Of a stretch of 10,464 bases of DNA, positions 1 through 10,464 are shown one piece after another (position 1 is the first letter of the stretch; every line of letters starts with the position of its first letter). This DNA is from Pascua guehoae (Eukaryota > Basidiomycota > Tremellomycetes > Trichosporonales > Trichosporonaceae). Under the pieces are notes generated by a model. It saw only the letters and a list, made by a program, of their open reading frames with translations. It did no database searches and was not told where the DNA came from. A program made the position numbers and the translations under genes. The DNA lies in contig BCJX01000028.1 of assembly GCA_001600415.1 (NCBI GenBank), positions 1 to 10,464 of the forward strand, in the 5' to 3' direction.

Positions 1-2876
<2,876 letters not shown>

Positions 2877-3226
2877 GGTGGCTGGGATGAGAGGATGCGA
2901 AAGGAGAGGGGGTGTTGACGGGGTTGTTGGCGTAATGGCAATAACAAGACTGTGGCCAGGTGGGGTGGGGAGCAGCAAAAGTCTGAACGTGCACCTCGCC
3001 AGGCACGGCCGGTGGAGGTCGTCCACCGCGGTACGTCGAGATTCAACATAAGCCACATCCATCATGGCACCCCCAAGTCTCCCCACCCCTCCAACTCCGC
3101 CCCCCCGCACCCCATTCTCAAACGACCACGCCGAGCGCATCACTGCTCATCGCATCTATCGAACCGCAGCATGCATCACGGTCAAACTCATCTAAAAATA
3201 CAAAAAACATCCATGGCAAGCCGTGT
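2877..3226. other. DGAT2-TAD2 intergenic spacer (350 nt)
   Basis: Both flanking genes run right to left, so this holds the 3' UTR and terminator of the acyltransferase and the promoter and 5' UTR of TAD2. A short AT-rich patch at about 3188-3212 (TTTTTTGTATTTTTAG on the minus strand) lies just after the DGAT2 stop and is a plausible mRNA 3'-end signal. No TATA box is evident near the TAD2 start. The short open frames here do not look coding. Confidence 0.55.
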
Positions 3227-5570
3227 CTACTCGATAAGCGTGAGTTCGCGCGAACGGTTCTTGGCGTAGAGGTCCTTGTAGCGGTCCCAGATGCGCACGA
3301 GCTCGTCGATGTACTGCTTCTGGATGTCCTGGACGTACTCGTCCGAGGGGTTGTTGGTTTGCTCGACGGCGATCGGCTTGCCGACTGTGGTGTGAGTTGT
3401 GGCGGGGGGGAGCGAAGGCAGAGGACAAGTGGGGCAAGTTGTCTGGCGGTTGGAGAGCAATACTCACTGACGGAGACAATGGGGTGGCGGTAGGGCTGAA
3501 AATGGTGAGCACATGTCAGAAGAGTGTCTGTCAGGAGGGCGTCCGCTGCGGCGTCCGCTACCACGTACCAGAAGACCATAGTTGTAGTTGAAAACGCTGG
3601 ATTGTCAGCACCGTTGTCACTAACAACGACAGAGTAGACTTACCCGCGCCCGTGGAAAAGAGGGAGGGTGAAACCAAAGATGTTTTGGAACTTTTTCTGG
3701 AGCTTGTAAACAGTCGAGCCCCGCTCGTTTGCTCTGGCGGTTAGTACATGTTCAGCCTCTGCACATGTTGCGGCCCGATGGCACTAACAGTTGCTCGTAA
3801 ATCTGGCCGTCAGCGGGATACCCCAACAACGCACTCGTCGCCCAACTCACGTCATTCTCGCCAAACGAAAACACAGGGACGAGCGAAGCGCCCTCCCGAA
3901 TGGCGACCTTGATAAAGCCAAAGCGCCTCTTGAGTGTGAGGTCGTTGGTGCCCGGGTGGGCATAGAGCGACTCGGCAGCACCGCCGACGACGATCGTAAT
4001 AGAGCTGCCGGGGCCCGCCCTGAGAATGTTCCGGCACGAACGGCGCGACACGGACGAAATGCCCATGCTCATAATGATTTCACGGTAGAAGGGGATTCTA
4101 AAGTTGGTCTCTGTAGAGTGTCAGTGCTGACCCCGGGGGTCGCCGACGACGCCGGCAAGCGCATCGCCGCGAGCCGTCGGGCGCCGAAGTGACCACGTCA
4201 TGAAACTCGGCACAACGATCGGCTTGGCGCACTCTGGGGCACCGACGTCCAAGCGACTCACCAAGGGTAAGAAGGTGTGGTTTGACACCGGGGAAGTAGT
4301 CAGAAAAGCCGGTCGCATCAGTGCCAAACGTGGCCACTGCGCCCCTGCAAGTGGTGTCAGCATTCAGCCATTGGGGCGGGTCGTGATACACACATGCCAA
4401 TGATGCCGTGCGGGTGGTATCCAAAGACGTAGTTGCGGTCCGGGGGCAGTTCGGCCTCTTTGACAATGCTGCGGGGTAAGTGTCTGTGCGGGTACGAGGG
4501 GACGGGAGGGGCGCCGTTTCACTACCAGCGGGCCGGGGGGCGCGCCGGCGAGAATAGTTGCCGAGCAACACACAGGCCGTGATGAGAGGAGAGGGCATAT
4601 ACGCCGCCGTGATGACAGTGGCGCCGATGTGGTGCGATGCGCGATGCGGCACGCCAGCTACGCTCATGGGCTCTTGATCTCACCTGCATGGGTAGTATTC
4701 TGGCCGTCAGCTGTGCACACGTGCGTGGTCACATACGAGCAAAGTACTTCCACATGGCCGAGCGGCGCATCCACTGGCGGGGGCGGCCGCCACGCTCTGG
4801 CGCCTGGTCAAACATGATCCAGATGCAGTAGGGGATCAAAAGCGGCCAGGTGATGGGGCATGACCTGGGGGTTGGTTAGGTGGCTGACGAGATTGGACTG
4901 ATTCTTTTGTTCAGAGTCTCACAATAGGAAGTAAAAGAGAATGACGCAGAACGGCATGAGGACAGCCCAGGCCGCGACGGCGGCCATCTGCAGGCGGCGG
5001 CGTGGGGGGATGTTGCCCGGGGCGAATCTGTTTGTCAGCTGTGTGGCCCGTATCGGCGTGGTGAGCGGGCGCGACGGATTGCGATCAGTCACGGGGTGGT
5101 TCACCTGCAGATCGCGCCCGGCGCTCCTCCTCTGCACGACTCGGCCCAACTCACTTGATCTGGATCGGCTGAGGGATGCTCAGCTGAGTGAGAGGCGGCA
5201 GCTTGAGCGCCTCGAGGAGGGGCGACTTGAGCTTGTTCTTCTTGTCCTTCTTGCCCTTGCGGTTGCTCGGCTTGTGCTCGAGAGGGAGCGTTGCGAGCTC
5301 CACCGCGGGCGTGGTCGCGGCGCTAACATTGCGCGACTGGGTGGCGGACGAAGGAGCAGAGTCAATGTCTCCAAACGAGCTGAGAGGCAGGAGCGAAGGC
5401 GTGGGGGAGATGACGCCGTCCGAAGAGTCGTCCGTGTTGAGCCGGAGGCGGAGACCAGACGCTGATACCGCCGAGTCGTCGGGCAGGACGCCGAGCGAAG
5501 TCGCGGGCGAGTTGCCCGAGGAGCTGCTGGACGGCGACGACGTCGGTGGTGATGACGGGGTCGAGGCCAT
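3227..5570 (-). CDS. DGA1: Diacylglycerol O-acyltransferase type 2 (DGAT2/Dga1 family), 12 exons, 466 aa
   Basis: The enzyme transfers an acyl group from acyl-CoA to 1,2-diacylglycerol to make triacylglycerol at the ER and lipid droplets. Exons: 5570-5155, 5027-4923, 4864-4737, 4699-4684, 4468-4394, 4344-4262, 4110-3851, 3802-3789, 3733-3644, 3596-3569, 3495-3468 and 3384-3227, together 1401 nt with every phase consistent. The start ATG lies in a CCACCATGG context. Residues 1-139 form a Ser/Pro-rich extension with a Lys-rich patch at 103-116. Two hydrophobic helices follow (about 150-174 and 177-192), then Tyr-Tyr-Pro (218-220) and Pro-Pro-Asp-Arg (230-233). The catalytic HPHG is at 240-243 and Asn-Phe-Arg-Ile-Pro-Phe-Tyr-Arg at 277-284. 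GGAAE is at 317-321, and the family signature from Arg337-Phe-Gly-Phe through Leu-Val-Pro-Val (351-354) to Phe-Gly-Glu-Asn-Asp (357-361) is intact. Identity is firm. Micro-exon borders rest on phase and homology; the 139-residue head is long for the family. Confidence 0.93.
3789..3802 (-). other. DGAT2 micro-exon 8 (14 nt)
   Basis: The exon ATTTACGAGCAACT is bounded by GCTGACGGCCAG upstream and GTTAGT downstream. It encodes Ile-Tyr-Glu-Gln-Leu (residues 362-366, the last codon split), directly after the conserved Phe-Gly-Glu-Asn-Asp. Family members carry a Tyr-x-Gln-Leu-like sequence here, and skipping the exon would shift the frame. Confidence 0.85.
4684..4699 (-). other. DGAT2 micro-exon 4 (16 nt)
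   Basis: The exon AATACTACCCATGCAG lies between GCTGACGGCCAG and GTGAGA. Joined to its neighbours in phase it gives Ala-Gln-Tyr-Tyr-Pro-Cys-Ser, matching the family's Tyr-Tyr-Pro segment just before the catalytic region. The preceding intron (4736-4700) is only 37 nt and the following one (4683-4469) is 215 nt. Confidence 0.82.
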
Positions 5571-5659
5571 GGTGGAGTGTGGTGTGGAAAGTGGGACTAG
5601 AGCAGGAAGAGAAAAAGTGTGGGAAGGAGAGTCGTGAGTCGGAGAGTTGTAGCAGGTCT

Positions 5660-5692
5660 AGTGGTGGTGGTGGTGGTAGTGGTGGGGGTGGG
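5660..5692. repeat. GGT triplet microsatellite
   Basis: The plus strand reads mostly as GTG/GGT triplets with one GTA interruption, about 90-120 bp upstream of the DGAT2 start codon. On the transcribed (minus) sense it is a CAC/ACC run and probably falls in the leader or core promoter. Confidence 0.75.
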
Positions 5693-6188
5693 AAAGAGAA
5701 ATGGAGAGAGGGTTGAAGAGGAACGAGACGAAGGCGACAACCAAGGAACAAGAGTGAGGAACAGCAAAGCCAGGACGCGTGGGAGTCTTCGAGTCCGGGG
5801 TCTGAGGCTCGTTGTGCCGGTGCGTCGGGTACGTCGGTTGTTTGATAGATAGAGTAATTGTTCGAGATTGCTTCCACACAAAACAAACTCAAACAATGCG
5901 TCGTCGTCGTAACGTTTGTCGCAGTCGCTTAACGGCACGGCACGGGGGGCAACACTTTGTGGGTGCGTGAGACGCAGAGAGGCGATGTGATGATCGAGAA
6001 GAGGTGAAAGAACAAGGATGCGCGGGTGGCTGCGGGGAGGCAAGTCGATGCAGCTATCTATGCGTGTGGCCAGGTTGCAAGCTGGCGAGGGGAGGCGAGG
6101 GGCGGAGAGGAGAGATAACGAGTGTGGTGATAGACGTGGTAGGTGTAAGAGTAACTAACTAGTGGGAGTCGTCGTCGAGTACTGCCAA

Positions 6189-6306
6189 GGTGGGTGGGTG
6201 GGTGGGTGTACCTGGCCCGTGGTGGTGGTGGACGAGGGCGGGAATGGGGATGGGAATCGAATGGTGATGGGATGGGATGGTGGATGGGATGGGTGGATGG
6301 TGGAGG
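6189..6306. repeat. GGTG and GATGG simple-repeat cluster
   Basis: Positions 6189-6210 are TGGG repeats. After a GTGGTGGTGG run, 6236-6306 is built from degenerate GATGG/GATGGG units. All G-runs lie on the plus strand, so the plus strand has G-quadruplex potential. The cluster is 620-740 bp upstream of the DGAT2 start. Confidence 0.75.
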
Positions 6307-7034
6307 CAGGGGCGTGGATCTTGCCAGGGTCGAAAAACGGGGCAGGCGGCGGGGGGGTTGCTGCGCTGCGGCTGCCTTTCAAACGTGTGAGAAAGCAAAC
6401 TTTATCTCAACCCACAACTAGACCCATCTCTGCTCAAGCTATACGTCACTTGTTGGTGCAAAAGGCGCCCACCCACTCGAGTCTCCATGCCTGACAACTC
6501 GCGCCGCCCCCCCAGACTCCCAGACGCGACAGACTGCCTGCCTGACGGACCGTCTTTTACCCCGGCTATCAATCGGCCAAGCCTTTTGTGAGGGTGGCGT
6601 TTGAATGGGCCCCGTCGTCTGCACCCTTTGTGGTGACCGCTCGAGGCATTCTTTTCTGTCTTGCTCCATTCCGCTTTTCTTGTCACGTCCGTCTGTCTGC
6701 ATTTTTACTTTGGGAGTGGAGAGAGTGTGGCGCATGCCCTGGGCCGAGCCGGCTGGCCAAAGTTGGATGGATGTGGTGGGTATATATTTTTTCCTGACTT
6801 CCTGACGAGACGGGACGGGACTAGGTCCGTTGCGTGTGCCTGAATATTCACCTTCGGATATTGTCGGACAAGCACCAGAGTACCACAGAGTATCCACTAA
6901 CGTGTCTGCATGTAAAAGGGTTGACCCTCACCGTGTCCATGGCCGGCCCAGGATGTTCCGCTATCCGTGATCCGCAATTTTAGACTGGACAGCAAGTAGT
7001 TGTTAGCGGCTGCTTGTTATAGGCCCAGATGTCC

Positions 7035-7069
7035 GAGTGAGTGGGTGAGTGAGTGAGTGAGAGAGTGAG
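7035..7069. repeat. GAGT/GTGA tetranucleotide microsatellite
   Basis: Near-perfect GAGT repeats with one GGGT and one GAGA variant lie about 400 bp past the permease stop codon. Confidence 0.75.
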
Positions 7070-7473
7070 GGTGGCTTATGGGTGGTAGAGTGGGTGGGAA
7101 TTACATGCCGTGGCGCAATCCATCGCGCGGCCAGAGTGGTCGATTGATACCCTGGCATGGCATGAGAAACAGGAACAGAAAGAACGCCACACGACGCCAC
7201 GTCTCACGTCCGCCGCGTGCTTCGTGACAACTGCAAACATCATCGGCCGCCTGGTCGATAAACAACAGGCTAACGACGACTATTGAGATCGCTCTTTGGC
7301 CTGTTTCACTCTAGCTATCCGTGGTCCATCCTCTGCCCAAGATGCAATGCATAAAGTCATATCATGGATCCACAGATATCTATTCTCTCTCTTTTTCTAT
7401 CAGACCCGCAGACGGTCTTCTTGCCAAGATGCTGTACTATAGAGGTGTACTGTAGTCGCGTGTACCAGTCGTT

Positions 7474-10327
7474 TTACCGTCCAGTATACTTGCGTTCCAG
7501 ATAACGCAGGGGGAGGTAAGCAATTGCGACACCGGCAAACGTGAGCTCAAAGCCGAGGTCACCTCTGGGGAAATTGTCAGTTCCAGAACCGGGCGGGATG
7601 ACGTGAAGGCGGAATGATTAGACCACACCCAAGCAGCCGAGGCTACAGTGCAAACGCCTTGGACTAGCGTCCCATAAATTAAGCGCGTTTGCGACTCGTC
7701 GAATGCTTGTTTCGCGCACAGGTACTCACCCAACCTTGCGAGCCAGCCAGCCACTCCACCAGTTGGTCTTCATGGCCACAGCAGCGAGCGGGATTCCCTG
7801 TACACGTTAGCGTTGATTTCTAGCGTGACGCCACGGCCCGCCACAGCCGGCGGCAAGTTTGGCGGACACATGGGTTGGGTGTGACGCGTGGGTGCGCCGT
7901 GGCGCAGTCCACGACGGAGGCGGTCTGCGACTTGTGGCTGATGCAGTGTCCGTATAACGGATTGCCGCACGTTGCCAACTTGGGACGAGTATGAACGGGG
8001 TTGGACAATAACTACTCACCACAGCCGAAGCGCCGATAAAGGCAAGACCGATGGGCAGCTTGCTGACCTTGTTCCAGATGGCGACAGGATACGACTCGAG
8101 CGTGACGGGGCGGCGGAAGAAGAGGGGCTCGAAGAGTGCGGCCGGGAGGTAGACTGCGGTCCAGTATCCGAGGACGGCGAGGAAATCTGTGCGTGTTAGC
8201 TGTGGCCTGCGTCGGTGCTTTGCGCGCCGACTGCGTGACTCACTCGTGAGGATGGTGTAAAAGTGAGTCGAGCCGACAATGGCAATAGGCAAGTAGATGG
8301 CGGTAACGACCAGCGCGAGGAAGTAACGAGGGATGCGGACAAGGTAGGGAATGACAACCTGGCCCGAGAGGCCGCACGAGTAGATGGTGGGTGCGACGTT
8401 TGCCACGACCGAGAGACTAAAGAGGACCATAACAAACTTTGCCGCGCCGCCCTCGCCGCAGATGGTGTAGATGAGGTGAGGTCCGCTGATGGCGGCCGAG
8501 TCAGCCCAGACGGGCAGGTTGAGTGCGGTGAGATATGCGGCGGCGCCAAAGATCTGGAGCACGACAATGGGCGTAAACAGGCCAAAGTAGACGGCGAAGA
8601 AGAGCGGCAGACGCGGCGTGTCGGGCGGGAGCAGCGTGGTAAAGTCGGATGACATGCCAGAGTACGATGCCGTGTAGCCAATCTGGCTCGCGCCAAAGCC
8701 CAGAATGCTCTGGACCGTCACAGCTGTGGCCGCCTTTGCGGTCACAGACTGGGCCAGGTGGAGCTTGTCGCCCGTGATGCCGACGAGTACGACGTAGACG
8801 ATGAACACGATCGGGAGCGACGTGAGTGAGAGAATGTGCAGGGCGCGGAGGCCGATGAACGAGAGCTGGCGGGTGAGCGCAAGGCACCATCACTCGCATC
8901 CACGACAGTACTCACGAAAACACCAATAACACCAACAACAACAATGCCGACGGTCCAGGTCATGTCGCCGCCGCTCGCAATGGACAAGCACTGGCCGCCG
9001 AGAATGCTCTGGAGCGAGAGGTATCCGATAAACGTGAGGCAGTTGGCGAGACCCACAATCATCGTTGGCACGTAGCCCATTGCGTAGCGTGCCTGCACCA
9101 TCTGGCGCATACCGAGTCGGGGGCCGTTGGTCGCGAGCCACGCGGGCGGGATACACATGACGGCGTTGAAGACGACAATGACAATTGCAGAGGTGCGGAA
9201 GTCGAGGCCCCAGACGGCCGGGCCACTCAGGCCTTCACAGAACTGGAGTTAGCCGGGACGACGAGAAACGGGAAGGGGATGACAAGGGTGTGGCAGTGGT
9301 GAAAGTAGACGCCTTGCTTTGCTTCACTTTCATGGTCTGCCTTGCCTCGATGGGAGCCATCACAGCCTCGATACAAGCATGGAGGGCAGGTAATCGGTAC
9401 CCATCCACTCAGAACATGACACGGCCGAAGTGAGCAATCTGCAGTGCCTCCCCACCACGCTGGCGGTCATACATGCCCACGACACCGGGAGTCTACCCCA
9501 TTCGTCACTTTGGCTTGGGCACGCCGACCAACACAAGCACCCAGCACAGTCACACCACGACTCACAGTGAGAATATTCATGTTCAGCGCCGCCCAGAATG
9601 TGAACTGGGGAATAAGGCTGCGCCACGTATAGGGCACACGTTCCTGCGAGTCAGCATTGTTGACGAGTGGGCATGGGAGAGGACGCCGTTAGAGTCAGAC
9701 CGGCGAGGTGTAACCCCACCGCATGGACGAGAAGGCTGAGCGAGAGCGTAGGAGACGGAGTGTCATTCTGGCCCAGTTTCGTGTCGCTGGCCTCCTCTCT
9801 CGGCCTGGAGGAGAGATCATGGCCTGGAGGAGAGATCATGGCCTCTCGACCTAGAGGAGAAGGAATCGCCTCTGCCTCTCGGCCTGGAAGAGCAAGAATC
9901 GTTGGATGAACAAGAATCATCTCTCGACCTTGGATGATCCCGAAGAAGAGCGAGAGGTGTCCCCACTGAGAAAGCGGTCCCCAACAAGGGCTCGCAGCGA
10001 CCACCTGTCCATACTCTCTACGCCAGAGACGCCAACTGTGCCCTCTACTCTCCTCTTCCACCCCGACGAGCACGAACAAGCGCCACGAGCGAGCCACCGT
10101 CTCGCTCTTCAGACCTCCAAGTCGCCTAATCGCCCCTTCAAAAACTTGCCCTCTTTCTCCCCCCAAGACCCCTCTCCCGTCTCCCCTGACCCCGACCAGG
10201 CTCCACTCTCGTACCCTCGGTTGCTCACCTCGACCGGCCGCGGCTGGATCCCGCGCTCCTCGACACCATGCTCGACGATCCAGTCCATCGCGCGCTCGGC
10301 CTTGCCGACCATGCCGGGCTTGTATGC
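7474..10327 (-). CDS. NCS1-family permease, purine-cytosine permease (Fcy2)-like, N-terminus incomplete
   Basis: Members are 12-helix plasma-membrane proton symporters for cytosine and purines; the fungal Tpn1 branch carries pyridoxine. Exons: 10327-10229, 9643-9566, 9242-8916, 8865-8244, 8186-8020, 7797-7730 and 7564-7474, with all phases consistent, giving 483 visible residues. Markers (visible numbering from 10327): Glu-Arg-Gly-Ile before the first membrane segment, Asn-Met-Asn-Ile-Leu-Thr (54-59), and Gly-Pro at 66-67. The family signature around Gly-Pro-Arg-Leu-Gly-Met-Arg-Gln-Met-Val (99-108) is clear, and Gly-Gly-Gln is at 141-143. A Ser-Ser-Asp-Phe segment lies near 240-243. Later come Ser-Val-Val-Ala-Asn, a Tyr-Ser-x-Gly-Leu-Ser-Gly-Gln stretch, and the Asn-Phe-Leu-Ala-Val-Leu-Gly-Tyr-Trp helix. 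The C-terminus ends in Lys-Tyr-Thr-Gly-Arg, then TAA. Introns of 585, 323, 50, 57, 222 and 165 nt separate the exons. The first exon opens at CGCGAG|GCA or continues into the hexamer array, so the true start is unresolved. Substrate is not readable from the sequence. Confidence 0.88.
9644..10228 (-). other. Permease first visible intron (585 nt)
   Basis: The donor GAG|GTGAGC is at 10228 and the acceptor GCTGACTCGCAG ends at 9644. Phase-0 joining gives Pro-Val-Glu-Glu-Arg-Val-Pro, which fits the family's Glu-Glu-Arg before the first helix, so no exon need be missing inside. It is long for this window and contains a 19-bp tandem duplication at 9802-9839 and purine-rich stretches on the transcribed sense near the donor. 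Confidence 0.75.
9802..9905. repeat. Tandem 19-bp duplication with decayed further copies
   Basis: The unit GGCCTGGAGGAGAGATCAT occurs perfectly at 9802-9820 and 9821-9839. Diverged copies follow: GGCCTCTCGACCTAGAGGAG from 9840, and a GGCCTGGAAGAGCAAGAATC-like copy near 9880-9900. Flanking CCTCTC and GAGAGG pieces make parts of the array palindromic. It lies wholly inside the permease's 585-nt intron. Confidence 0.85.
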
Positions 10328-10337
10328 CTCGCGTTTC

Positions 10338-10464
10338 GGGGGGGTGTGGGTGTGGGTGTGGGTGTGGGTGTGGGTGTGGGTGTGGGTGTGGGTGGTCGGT
10401 GTGGGTGTGGGTGTGGGTGTGGGTGTGGGTGTGGGTGTGGGTGTGGGTGTGGGTGGGGGTGGGG
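10338..10464. repeat. GGGTGT hexanucleotide array at right edge
   Basis: A run of seven G is followed by eight perfect TGTGGG units (10345-10392), a short interruption GGTCGG, nine more perfect units (10400-10453), and a G-rich tail to the window end. On the minus strand it reads as CCCACA and contains no AG dinucleotide, so it could lie in an intron upstream of the permease's first visible exon. In the permease frame it would encode alternating Thr and His with no stop. The full length is unknown because the window ends within it. Confidence 0.9.

Larger units (their letters stand above)
5571..7473. other. 1.9 kb intergenic region: permease 3' flank and DGAT2 promoter side
   Basis: No convincing gene was found on either strand. 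The open frames are short, low in complexity and mutually overlapping. Toward 7474 the sequence is more AT-rich, as expected for the 3' UTR of the permease. Toward 5570 it should hold the promoter and leader of the acyltransferase gene. A TATATAT at 6781-6787 beside a T-run is the only TATA-like element noticed; it lies about 1.2 kb from the DGAT2 start, so a role would need a long or spliced leader. Simple repeats at 5660-5690, 6189-6210, 6236-6306 and 7035-7069 are the main visible structure. No tRNA boxes were recognised. Confidence 0.55.

Noticed and set aside
5840..5875. TTGTTCGAGATTG as a tRNA B box
   Set aside because: It departs from the GGTTCGANTCC consensus, and no A box or cloverleaf stems are visible upstream.
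5619..6897. Open frames of 70-176 codons in the DGAT2 upstream region
   Set aside because: They overlap on both strands, are driven by simple repeats, lack consistent splice sites and resemble no protein family I know.
3226..10327. A functional gene cluster linking permease, acyltransferase and deaminase
   Set aside because: The roles belong to unrelated pathways, spacing is irregular and shared strand alone is weak evidence.
10338..10464. Hexamer array as a telomere
   Set aside because: GGGTGT is not a standard fungal telomere repeat, the array is interrupted, and it directly abuts a conserved coding exon; it fits a microsatellite better.

Overview
The window reads as nuclear DNA from a high-GC, intron-dense fungus. 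The evidence is three spliced protein-coding genes, all on the minus strand, with mostly 37-130 nt GT-AG introns, GTGAGT/GTAAGT/GTATGT-type donors and a CTRAC-type branch site close to almost every acceptor. The layout resembles a basidiomycete yeast, possibly of the Tremellomycetes/Trichosporonales kind. That placement is inference from gene architecture and composition; no marker gene was compared.

Layout, in transcription order (right to left). (1) 10327-7474: a purine-cytosine permease-type NCS1 transporter in seven visible exons. Its N-terminus is lost in, or beyond, a GGGTGT hexanucleotide array at the right edge. (2) 7473-5571: a 1.9 kb intergenic stretch with simple repeats, holding the 3' flank of the permease and the promoter side of the next gene. 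(3) 5570-3227: a complete type 2 diacylglycerol acyltransferase (DGAT2/Dga1 family), reconstructed as 12 exons and 466 residues with every splice phase consistent. (4) 3226-2877: a short intergenic spacer. (5) 2876-1173: the catalytic part of a TAD2/ADAT2-type tRNA adenosine deaminase in four exons, with unusually long, repeat-packed introns. Its C-terminal exon was not found. (6) 1172-1: mostly unexplained, with one membrane-protein-like reading frame on the plus strand at 585-812.

The three genes do unrelated housekeeping jobs: nucleobase or vitamin uptake at the plasma membrane, triacylglycerol synthesis at the ER, and wobble inosine formation in tRNA. They share a strand but there is no sign of a cluster or operon. 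I see no mobile element, tRNA, rRNA, CRISPR array or virus. The most interesting signals concern splicing: very short branch-site-to-acceptor distances, micro-exons of 12-28 nt, two stop-free introns whose length is a multiple of three, and long introns with strong strand asymmetry and tandem repeats. I did not find a novel multi-gene system.
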